The notes below the pieces were generated by a model. The model searched no databases. It had not been told where the DNA came from and saw only the letters and a list, made by a program, of their open reading frames with translations. The position numbers and the translations under genes are program-made. A stretch of 64,000 nt of DNA from Zantedeschia hybrid cultivar (lineage: Eukaryota > Streptophyta > Magnoliopsida > Alismatales > Araceae): contig JARZZO010000003.1 in NCBI GenBank assembly GCA_030544215.1, positions 20,469,879 to 20,533,878 of the forward strand, read 5' to 3'. Of the stretch, positions 30,759 through 40,438 are shown piece after piece. Every line of letters starts with the position of its first letter. The first letter of the stretch is position 1.

Positions 30759-32459
30759 ATGTTGCTGCGAACAGGCAGAGACTTGAGTATGGCCCAAGAC
30801 GCCATCATCAACTACGAGGGAGATGCTAATGCCCCTCGCAATTCAGACTTCAACTATGAGAACGGGAGAGATGCTGATGCCTCCCGTAATTCTGTCCCCA
30901 TTCCAGTTCGACATGATGGGAATGTCCGGACTCCTCTTTTTCATCCACACGATCAATATCCTGATCTTCCCCCGCATGAATATGCGATCCCTAATCCCGA
31001 TCTAGAGGGGGACATGAATCAGAATGATCCCTCGTCCTCCGATCCTATGGATCTTGTCAATGCTCTGGGAGTTCTTGCCTCCCGACTGGACCCTCAGCAG
31101 TTCGAGGCCATCCAGTCTATTTTGAAGGGGAAGGCACCCATGCAGCCTGCTGAGCCAAACTCTATGGCTCCCCCCGTTATTACTCAACAACCTCCTCCTC
31201 CTCCTCCTTATATCCATCAGGCCATGGAAGGCCTTCATATTGCTTCTCGGCCAGCTGGGCCACAACTTTCATCATCTAGGCAACCGGCTAGACAGCAAAC
31301 GCCTATTTATCAAAATGCCCTCGGGCATAGTGGAAGCTCTGCCGGACCTCATCCTTATTATCCTCCTTGTCCAACGTACTCTAGGCAGCAGGCCTATCAG
31401 GTACTTCCACCTCCTCCTCCTCCCCATGCAGATCTGACCACGCAAGCGTTGCTGGCCAAGATGGAGCGCATGGATGAACAGTTCCACAACCTCCAGAAGA
31501 TGATGGGGGTTAAAGCTGTACCAGAAATCAATTTACCGAGCCTGCCAGTATTCCATCTGCCACCCTCTGAAATGCCAGTATATCGAAAGTATAACGGTAC
31601 TGGTAACCCCTTCACGCACCTGAAGGAGTTCATGTACGAATCCTCTTTCTGGCAGAATGACAAGAGGTCGTTGGCCTTCTTGTTCAGGAGATCTCTAGAG
31701 GGACCAGCCCTCGAGTGGTTCTTTTCTCTGGAACCCTCCGAAGTAGAGGATTACGGTATCGTTTCACGCAAATTTATCCAACGATACCAGGACAGAGTTG
31801 CACCCTCCTTGTCTATCACCGACCTCATTGCAGAAAAGATGAAACCAGATGAGGAGTTTGTCAGTTTTGCTGACAGGTGGCGGGGCCTGGCTGAAAAGGT
31901 GAAAGATCATTTGTCCGAATCTGAACAAGTGAAAATGTTGATTTCTAACGCCACGCCCCAGTTCAAGCTAGTCCTCTCCTTGAACAATTTGACTAACATG
32001 GCAGAGCTCTATGAAAGAGCACGGTACTGCCAGAATGCCTTCAAGGACGCTACGTTCTCTAGCGTCTTTGATCCTCACAGACCTAGCAGGCCTCCACCTC
32101 GGAAGCCTGCAGTGCCAAATTCCCCCAGCACAGGTCCAACTACTGAGGGCACGCTCTCTCACGACAAAGTCAGTACCATGAACAATAATTCGCCCCAGTT
32201 CGTGAGGAACCAGCAGCAGTATCAGAGGCCACCGCAGCCGAGCCAACAGGGGTACAGGCAGCAGCAGAACCCCCATTACCAACAGCAGTACCAGCGGCCC
32301 CAGCAGCCGAATCAGAACCAGCAACAGCCGCAACGGCAACAGCAGTATCAACAGCAGTATCAGCAGCCACATCAGCAGCAACAGCAACAGCCACAGTACC
32401 AACCGCGCGCACCGCCGGCGTACCACAATGTCCCTCCTCCTGGTGACTACAGCCAGTAG
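30759..32459 (+). CDS. gag: gag of the TAT-like element (566 aa)
   Basis: Starts at ATG 30759 (MLLRTGRDLS); another in-frame ATG is at 30789. The first 270 residues are Pro-rich and disordered (DPQQFEAIQSILKGKAPMQP). Residues about 270-425 are a Retrotrans_gag capsid domain (MPVYRKYNGTGNPFTHLKEF, LEWFFSLEPSEVEDY, FVSFADRWRGLAEKV). The last 90 residues are Gln-rich. The frame ends in TAG (32457-32459) just after a Gln codon, but the same frame continues unbroken into the zinc knuckle and protease. TAG is therefore either a CAG-to-TAG mutation or a read-through stop. Product: capsid protein of cytoplasmic particles. Confidence 0.9.
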   Translation: MLLRTGRDLSMAQDAIINYEGDANAPRNSDFNYENGRDADASRNSVPIPVRHDGNVRTPLFHPHDQYPDLPPHEYAIPNPDLEGDMNQNDPSSSDPMDLVNALGVLASRLDPQQFEAIQSILKGKAPMQPAEPNSMAPPVITQQPPPPPPYIHQAMEGLHIASRPAGPQLSSSRQPARQQTPIYQNALGHSGSSAGPHPYYPPCPTYSRQQAYQVLPPPPPPHADLTTQALLAKMERMDEQFHNLQKMMGVKAVPEINLPSLPVFHLPPSEMPVYRKYNGTGNPFTHLKEFMYESSFWQNDKRSLAFLFRRSLEGPALEWFFSLEPSEVEDYGIVSRKFIQRYQDRVAPSLSITDLIAEKMKPDEEFVSFADRWRGLAEKVKDHLSESEQVKMLISNATPQFKLVLSLNNLTNMAELYERARYCQNAFKDATFSSVFDPHRPSRPPPRKPAVPNSPSTGPTTEGTLSHDKVSTMNNNSPQFVRNQQQYQRPPQPSQQGYRQQQNPHYQQQYQRPQQPNQNQQQPQRQQQYQQQYQQPHQQQQQQPQYQPRAPPAYHNVPPPGDYSQ

Positions 32460-35375
32460 AGAAGACCTCCAGGCCCGAAGAGGGCAGAATACCCGGCCCT
32501 CCCAGAATCCTTGGCGGATATCTTCAGCGCTTTAATGGCAGCCAATGCCTTAGTTTTGCCAAGGGAGAAGGCCGTCTGGCCTCAAAATGCCGATACGTCT
32601 AGGTATTGCTACTTCCATAGACAACCTGGGCATACCATTGATACTTGCTTTCAGTTCAGAGATTATATTCATGATCTCAACGAGCAGGGCGGCATAGACT
32701 GGGAGGAGATGAAAAAGTACATAACAGCCCTGAAGGCGAGAAGACCGCAGCAGCAGCAGCAGCAAGCAAGACCACCGGCACAAGCAGCAGCACCACCCAA
32801 CATGGGCATAGTGCAGAATCCACTCCCGGAGCACCAGAACCAAAACCAGGTTGCCCCCATTCTGACGAACAGCCAGTCTGAGGCTAGTCGTGGGCAGCAG
32901 TGGAGAGTAGAGGAATCTTCCTCTCTTTGTTCAACGGGTCACGTTCAAAGTACCGCAGAGCGACCACCACGCCGCACCATCCACATACCAAGGCCACAAA
33001 CCGTTACTATCACCCCTATACCCACACCCACATATCACTCGCCCGCGCCCAATAACCCATTACCACTACCCGCCTTCCTTAGACCCATTACGCCCCGCAC
33101 CACTACGCCTCCATCATATAACCCCCCGCAAACCAATAACGCGCCTCTCCTACCATCTAGGCCATTACTACGCATACCATTTCCTACTTCACCCGCTACC
33201 ACCACCACTTATCCAGATATGCCCTTACCATCTAGACCGCTATTACGCGTACCATTCCCCACTTCGCCAACCACTTACACATCCACCATCCAACCCTCTA
33301 GGCCTTTAATCCGCACCGCGCCATCACCACCTAGCTCTACGCCATCACCTACCTACCAACCCTCTACGCCATCCGCACCATCCAACCCTGCGGTACTTAA
33401 AGTGTCACCCGGATCCTCCACGGTTGAGGAACACGCGCTCCGGAGTGGAAGGATTTTCAACAAGGTCTTTCCTCAGTCCACAGTAAGAGACGGCCCATCA
33501 CAGCTGACTGAGGAGGCCCATAATGAAGAGAGTGCACCAGGCACTCAATATGACTTGTTGAAACACCTGGATCGGACACCGGCACGGATCACTATACTAG
33601 AATTAATCAAAAGATCCAAGAGTCACCAAGAAGCTTTAATGGAATATCTGCAGAAGGTGATGGTCAATGAAGACGTGCCGGTAGAGAAAATTGTAGCACT
33701 ACTAGTTCCTCAGGGGGATCAGCCCTCCATTACATTTCATACATCGGAACTAGCACCGCCGGCAGCCAGAAGCATGGCTCTGAGTATCACCGTCAATATC
33801 TGTAAGAAGGCCGTGGATGCATGCCTGGTCGACACGGGGGCTTCGATCAATGTTTTACCTCCGAAGACCCTGGAGCTATGCGGTGTGCCCAAAGAGAAAT
33901 GGCTGCCCAGCCCCATCTCAGTGACAGCATATGACAATTCTACCCGTTCCCCTCTGGGAATGGTCTATTTAAAGGTGGAGCTGGGCCCTGTAAGTCATGC
34001 AGAGGTCGAATTTCACATCTTGGAAATCGACCCTTCCATAAATGCCATTTTAGGTCGTCCTTATATCAAAACTCTTGAGGCGATTCCCTCTACGAATCAC
34101 CAATGCCTCAAATTCCCTTACAAAGGACGAATTATTAAAGTGACGAGCATGCCGATCCTTGCTGCTGCTCATACCTTGAACATTAAGTCTACTGTCTTAC
34201 CTGGCCGACAACCTTTTCTGTCGGTATTACAGGTCTACCGTCCAGTGGCTGATCCTCTAAAAGCCACTACTATTTCTCCATATCCGTTAGATGCTATCAA
34301 GAGGGGGAAGTGCATGAGTACCCCAGGATGGAGGATCATGATGAAGAACGGCTACGAGCCTGGGAAAGGTCTGGGCACACGGTTGCAAGGCAGGACCACT
34401 CCTGTCAGAAATCATCGAGCAGCACCTGGAAGTGGTCTGGGCTATAAGCCAATAAAACTGAAACAAGATCCAGTTCAGAAAGCAGAGATTAAAGAAGGTC
34501 CGAAGATCTGGGAGGCAATGTCTACACCACCCAAAGAAGGCCGAGATCCCCTAACATGGACCCTGTGTACGCACTTTGTGAAAGGGCCCATACTTAGCCA
34601 CGACAACACGGTGGTCATTACTTCCTGTTTTGACTTCCATGACATATATGGGAGGGATTTGGCCAGACATTGCTCTGAACTGCTTACGTACCAATCCTTG
34701 GAGGCTCTGCGGCCTATGAAAAGGAGGAAATTCCATGACCCTGAATGTGAATGGTACAGGTGGTTCGATCTGAGAGACCTCTATATTGCACTGAACAGAC
34801 TATTCCTAGATCCTGCAGAACCTAAGTGGCCGCCGCAGATTGATGAACTGATTGAAAGCCCTGGTGCCATATTTGACAAGCGGATACTGCTGTCTGAAGA
34901 GACTGACGAAGGGGAGCCAGATGACCCCTATGAAGCTGGTTACACAACAGATCTGCTGTGGAGGGGGACATATCCTTCACATGTCTTCATGCTCCATACT
35001 CTTTTTCGTACACTACTCTTGACCCCGACTTGGTCGCGGGTCATAATTGAAGATATTCCACGGGCTCCGCCCGTCATGATTACTCTGTCCCCTCGGGACA
35101 TTATACCACAGCCTCCTCTCGATCTAGAGAGGTTGTATAATTTGATCTGGGACATATTACTATATGATCCCCCCAATCCTTTGGCCTTGGTGCCACTTCC
35201 TCCGTCTGATTCCCCTCCGATTTGTATTCATTCCTACTTTATGTTTAATTCTTTCATTGTCCAAAAAAAAACGCCAATTTGGCAACAAATTCTTCCCAGA
35301 TCCTCATCGAGGAAACGTCTTACTTGTCCGATTGCACCCCGCCGCGCGGGTCCTTCGGTCAAGATTCTCTCTTAG
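32460..35375 (+). CDS. Zinc knuckle, protease and G-patch region, in frame with gag after a TAG
   Basis: Continues the gag frame for 971 codons. In order: a C-X2-H-X4-H-X4-C knuckle (CYFHRQPGHTIDTC, about 32606); a long Pro/Thr-rich linker (about 32720-33400); an aspartic protease with CLVDTGASINVL (active Asp at 33831) and AILGRPYI; a G-patch (GYEPGKGLGTRL.., about 34350-34400); then a 320-residue region without known domain but rich in Trp, Pro and acidic residues. It overlaps the pol frame by about 125 bp, ending at TAG 35373-35375. With TAG at 32457 unread, none of this would be made. A G-patch next to protease is known in betaretroviruses; here its role is unknown. Confidence 0.85.
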   Translation, partial: RRPPGPKRAEYPALPESLADIFSALMAANALVLPREKAVWPQNADTSRYCYFHRQPGHTIDTCFQFRDYIHDLNEQGGIDWEEMKKYITALKARRPQQQQQQARPPAQAAAPPNMGIVQNPLPEHQNQNQVAPILTNSQSEASRGQQWRVEESSSLCSTGHVQSTAERPPRRTIHIPRPQTVTITPIPTPTYHSPAPNNPLPLPAFLRPITPRTTTPPSYNPPQTNNAPLLPSRPLLRIPFPTSPATTTTYPDMPLPSRPLLRVPFPTSPTTYTSTIQPSRPLIRTAPSPPSSTPSPTYQPSTPSAPSNPAVLKVSPGSSTVEEHALRSGRIFNKVFPQSTVRDGPSQLTEEAHNEESAPGTQYDLLKHLDRTPARITILELIKRSKSHQEALMEYLQKVMVNEDVPVEKIVALLVPQGDQPSITFHTSELAPPAARSMALSITVNICKKAVDACLVDTGASINVLPPKTLELCGVPKEKWLPSPISVTAYDNSTRSPLGMVYLKVELGPVSHAEVEFHILEIDPSINAILGRPYIKTLEAIPSTNHQCLKFPYKGRIIKVTSMPILAAAHTLNIKSTVLPGRQPFLSVLQVYRPVADPLKATTISPYPLDAIKRGKCMSTPGWRIMMKNGYEPGKGLGTRLQGRTTPVRNHRAAPGSGLGYKPIKLKQDPVQKAEIKEGPKIWEAMSTPPKEGRDPLTWTLCTHFVKGPILSHDNTVVITSCFDFHDIYGRDLARHCSELLTYQSLEALRPMKRRKFHDPECEWYRWFDLRDLYIALNRLFLDPAEPKWPPQIDELIESPGAIFDKRILLSEETDEGEPDDPYEAGYTTDLLWRGTYPSHVFMLHTLFRTLLLTPTWSRVIIEDIPRAPPVMITLSPRDIIPQPPLDLERLYNLIWDILLYDPPNPLALVPLPPSDSPPICIHSYFMFNSFIVQKKTPIWQQILPRSSSRKRLTCPIAPRRAGPSVKILS

Positions 35376-38300
35376 ATTTACTCCGTCCCTCCCCTCGGGA
35401 GGATTCTCTTGTATTTCCACTTGTATCCCAGGATTTTCATCCTGCTTCGTCTTCGTTAGGTTATGATAGTGAAGTTAGGCAGTCTAGTCAGGTTAAGAAG
35501 TCTAGGAAGCCTAAGGGTAGGCAAATTCCGGATAGATACCTCCAGGACTTAGCTGATAAGTGCTCTTCTTGTTCTTTGATCCCTCAGCTTCTAGAAAATC
35601 CAATTCAGATGCCAGAAGATTGCATGGATGATGAGTCAGTCAATGATGGGTATGGGGTATATGAATTAGTACATGAAAAGGACCCCATTGAGGAAGATGA
35701 TGAGGACGCAGCTGAGGCATATGCCAGTGGAGTGAAAAGATTTGATGAACCCTCAGCTGCCGTAGAAGAGCCCACCAAAGAAATTAATTTAGGGACTGAA
35801 GACGAACCTAAGGTTGTCCTCGTCAGTAAAAATCTTTCTACAGAGGATGAGAAGGCAATGGTACAAGTACTTAAGGACTATAAGGACACTTTCGCCTGGA
35901 GTTATGAAGATATGCCAGGGTTAGACTCATCTTTAGTTGAACACAGATTAAAATTAAAGGATGGAGCTAGCCCTGTCAAACAAAAATTAAGGCGATTCCA
36001 CCCACAAATGGCTTTAAAGATGAAAGAAGAGGTCGATAAGTTGCATAAAGCCAAATTTATTAGAGTTGTCCTCTATCCACAATGGGTGGCTAATATAGTC
36101 CCGGTCATGAAGAAGGACGGGAAGGTCATAATTTGCATTGACTTCCGCGATTTGAACCGGGCGTGTCCTAAAGACGATTTTCCATTGCCTCATATTGATG
36201 TACTCATCGATAACACTGCTGGCTATGAGACGTTATCATTTATGGACGGATTTTCAGGATACAATCAGATTAAGCTGGCAGAAGAGGATCAAGAGAAAAC
36301 GTCATTCACTACACCTTGGGGAACATACTGTTATGTTGTCATGCCATTTGGGTTAAAGAATGCTAGAGCCACTTATCAGAGGGCTATGATGGCAATATTT
36401 CATGACATGATGCACATAGATCTGGAAGTGTATGTGGATGACTTATTAGTTAAATCTAAAACAAAGGCTGAGCATGCCAAAGTTTTGGCAAGGGTATTAG
36501 AGAGATCGAGAGAATATCAGTTGAAGATGAACCCCAAGAAATGTGTATTCGGGGTATCTTCAGGGAAATTGCTTGGATTCATTGTCAGTAAACGGGGAAT
36601 TGAGATCGATCCTAACAAGGCGAAAACTATTAGAGAAATGCCACCTCCCAAAAACTTGAAAGAGTTGAGAGGATTAATCGGGAGGTTACAATTTATTCGC
36701 CGCTTTGTCTCCCAGCACTCACAAAGGTGTAAGCCGTTTTACGAGCTTACCAAGCCGGGAGTCAAATTCGATTGGGACGATAAGTGTCAGGAGGCGTTCG
36801 ATGGATTAAAGAACTATCTAGCAAGTCCTCCTGTCTTGAGACCACCATCTCCAGGCAAACCATTGATACTTTATATTTTAGTCCTGGATGATGCAGTGGG
36901 GGCTGTCCTAGCACAAGAAGATGAAGAAGGGAAAGAGAGGGCAGCCTACTATCTCTCTAAACTTCTCAACCCCGCTGAACAGAGATATACAGCGATGGAG
37001 AAAACATGTGCAGCATTGGTCTGGGTTGTTCAGAAATTGAAGCATTATTTTCTGGCCCATGAAGTCCATCTCATCGCTAGGATGAATCCGATCAAATTCC
37101 TCCTAGAGAAATCTGTTCTTACTGATAGGTTAGCACGATGGCAAAGCTTTCTATCTCAATTCGACATCATCTATATCCAGCAGAAAGCGATCAAGGGCTA
37201 TGCCATAGCAGAACATCTCGCTCATCATCCCCTTCCTCGATTTGATCCAGTCCGATCAGAGTTTCCGGATGAGGAACTGATGTCCGTAAATCAAATCAGA
37301 GATGATATGTGGACTCTGCATTTTGACGGAGCTCTGAATTCTCATGGAAAAGGGATCGGTATTGTTCTGTTATCACCTGAAGGTGTCACCATTCCACAAG
37401 CCTTTCAGCTTGATTTTCCAGTCACAAACAATATAGCTGAATACGAGGCACTCCTTGCTGGCCTTGAGGCTGCTCATTTTCATGGTGCCACCAAACTCAG
37501 GATCGTGGGTGATAGCCAACTGATTCTTCGCCAAGTGCTGACCAAGTATCGAACTCTCGATCCCAAGCTCAAGCCTTATCAAGAGCTTACTTCTGCTTAC
37601 TCAAAGCTTTTCACGAAATTGATCTTTGTCCATGTCCCTAAGAATCAAAACATCTTAGCTGACGCTCTAGCTTCACTCGCATCTTCTCTTGATTTTCCAA
37701 TCAGCAAACAATCCGAATCAATCATAGTTCATAGGCGTCTTTCACCTGCCGTGAAAGATCCTTCATTCCTTAGAACTAAGGAGAAGTTGCTGAAGAAAGT
37801 CAGAGATGGAGATATCATTGAGAAAAGAGAAATCATGTTGATAGAGCTGTTAGAAGAGATGGATGATGAACAGAAGCCATGATATTATGAAATTGCAAAA
37901 TATTGTGAAGATCAATCTTATCCTGAGGAAGCTACAACTGAGGAGAAGAGAGCTATCAGGAGAGTTGCTCAACGATACACCTTAGTTGGAGGAGCACTGT
38001 ATAAGAGAGGTTTTGATGGAGTTCTTCTGAGATGTCTAGACGAAGATGAGCTTTGGAAAGTTATGGAAGGAGCTCATAGTGGAGTTTGTGGTGGTCATGT
38101 CAATGGACAGATGCTAGCAAAGAAGATCCTTAGACAAGGATTTTATTGGCCAACCATGGAAGAAGACTGTGTAGGATTTGTCCGTAGGTGTGCTAAGTGT
38201 CAACTTCACGCCGATAAAATTCATCCTCCTGCATCTTCACTCCATCCTGTTTCCTCCCCATGGCCTTTCTCCATGTGGGCTTTCGACATTATTGGACCTC

Positions 38301-39139
38301 TTGGTAACCCAGATTCCGGCATCAAGCAAAAATCTTTCATTCTCACGGCAACGGAATACTTCACCAAGTGGGCAGAAGCTGAAGCGTACGTGGAGATCAA
38401 AGCATCAACCGTCTGCAAGTTCATCATGAAGAACATCATCACTCGATTTGGAATTCCAAGCACCATCGTCACCGACAACGGACCGCAGTTCGTGTCACAG
38501 GAATTGAAGGACCTCTGCAACAGGTATAAAATTGCATTGCATCATTCATCTCCTTATTATCCGCAAGGCAATGGCCAAGCAGAGGCAACAAATAAGACTT
38601 TGATAAAAATCATCAAAAAGACGTGCAAATCTAACAAATTTGCAGATTGGCCAGAAAAATTGGTTGAGGCTCTATGGGCCTACCGAACTTCAATCCGCAC
38701 GCCTACTGGGCAAACTCCTTATTCCTTAACATTTGGAATGGAGGCGGTAGTTCCATATGAGATCCTCATACCGTCATTAAGAGTACAATTGAATAAGGAA
38801 TTTTCCATTGATGAACATCGTTCAACACTCCTTGCTCAATTGGAACTTTTAGACGAGAAAAGATGGTCAGCTGCTAATCATGCAAAAGTTTACCAAAATA
38901 GACTAGCACGTTTTTATCAAAAGAAAGTCATTGAACGTAAGTTCAAAGTTGGTGAAATGGTTGTTAAAAGAATTTTTGTAAAACCTGGTGGTCCGCGTTC
39001 TAAGCTCCAACCCAACTGGGAAGGACCTTATGTTGTATCGCACGCTTTTCCTGGTAATGCTTATCGTCTTGTTAATGCAGAAGGAGAAGAGCTAAAACAT
39101 CCCTGGAATGGTTTACATCTTAAGAAATACTACCCTTAG
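35249..39139 (+). pseudogene. pol: pol of the TAT-like element: RT, RNase H, second RNase H, integrase; one stop
   Basis: The frame opens at 35249 and runs to TAG 39137-39139 with a single break, TGA at 37880-37882, in EQKP*YYEIAKY, where TGG (Trp) is expected. RT: FAWSYEDMPGLD, IDFRDLNRACPKDDFPLP, catalytic YVDD at 36431. Gypsy RNase H about 36840-37220 (ILYILVLDDAVGAVL). Second, archaeal-like RNase H from 37310 with Asp, Glu and Asp motifs LHFDGAL, AEYEALL and VGDSQL and terminal ADALASL. Integrase: H-H-C-C zinc site (HSGVCGGH..CAKC, 38070-38200), core residues in FDIIGPL, VTDNGPQF and GQAEATN all present, and a C-terminal EGPYVV module. Apart from the TGA, all catalytic motifs look intact. 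Probably translated by -1 frameshift from gag-pro. Confidence 0.92.
35263..35271 (+). promoter_or_regulatory. A9 run, candidate -1 frameshift site between protease and pol frames
   Basis: Nine A residues fall inside the overlap of the gag-pro frame (..IVQKKTPIW) and the pol frame, which opens after TAA 35246-35248 and has no usable ATG before RT. Slippage by one base backwards on AAA-AAA would join protease to RT (..AAA AAC GCC AAT). It could instead be a homopolymer indel in this copy. Confidence 0.5.
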
Positions 39140-40438
39140 GTTAAAGAGTCGATCAGTATGGTACAAAGACTAGTGGAATCAGAAAATTTATAAACTCAAA
39201 TTTCCTTATCAGTCTGGATAATTTAACTTCAAACCCATTACTGCACACACTGACACGTTTGATTCGTGAATAACAAGAGATGACAAGTCCTAAAGGATAT
39301 CGAAAGCTTGACCGAAAGTGCGAAGTACAAATCATTCTTTTTAAAGCAAAAATTCTGTTTTAAATTCGGCCCATGATGTCGGAACGAGGCTTAGAATAGA
39401 CTACCAAGAATACCCGCCATCTTAGTAGGAGGCCGTCATAAAAAAAATGGGGGAGATCCGTCCCATAGAAAAGAAAAGAAAAGAAAAGCAAAAGACGAAA
39501 GGCAAAAAGCCAAATGTCAAATAAAAAAGGCCATTACATTACAAACGTTACATCAAGGCCATGAAATGAAATGAAAGGGAACGCAAGGTCGATAAATACC
39601 CCGGAAAGAAAATGACCGAACCCCAACAGATATTAGGGTAGGAAAGGGACATCTTTTTAAGTCTCTGGAACCTTCTCATGGGCTTTCTAAACTTATTCAT
39701 CTTTTCTTTCTAAAGAGATGTACTCCAAACTTAAGGAATGGCTTAGATTGACTAAGGGTCAAATCATCAAATGGGATTACGAATGGAAACACAAGTTCAA
39801 ACACGATGGGTTTAAGTTAAGTTGTTAAAGAACAATTTGGAAATTAAGTTAATAAATGAATATGATCTTTTGATCCAACTACCATGCTGATCTTTAGTCA
39901 AAAATCCAAAAAAAATACATAAGTCAAAAATTCAAAAAAAATACATAAGTCAAAAATCCAAATGTCAAAAAAAAAAAAAAAATACATAAGTCAAAAATTC
40001 AAAAAATACATATGCCAAAATTCAAAAAAAAAAAAGAAAATATATTTCAAAACCCCAAACAAAAATGAATATTTCAAAACAACAAAAATATTTCAGTTAG
40101 CATCTGCTTGTTGCATTTGGTATGTTTCATTCTTTTTATTTTCAGCGAGCATCTGTCTGCTTGTATGTTGCATTTTACTTAAGTTTGATTATTCTCATTA
40201 CCTTTGTTAATAAAGGCTATGCCCCTTGACCATTTATTGAAGAAAAAGATTGATTGACCATTTATTTGGTCAGGCAAGGGGCTAAGCCTAAATAGATACT
40301 TAACCTGTTTGTTGAGTGTTGTACAGGATGCAAGACAAACACAAGAACACAAGATTGGAGCCAAAAGTTTCATGTATATTATCAAAAGGTGTTTTTGTAC
40401 ATGATACATGAAAAAAAAAAAAGAAGACATATGAGCCC
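39140..40438 (+). other. Non-coding region after integrase, A-rich repeats
   Basis: No coding sequence. 39898-40095 consists of short A-rich repeats (AAAATACATAAGTCAAAAATTC variants, some with A runs of up to 15). An imperfect duplication of CAGC(G)AGCATCTG(T)CTGCTTG words is at 40098-40165. It would serve as 3' UTR for sense RNA and as terminator region for the antisense gene ending at 40439. Confidence 0.6.

Noticed and set aside
31968..32426. Antisense gene opposite the gag Gln-rich tail
   Set aside because: Leu-rich and Val/Ala-rich frames arise from CAG/CAA repeats of gag read backwards.
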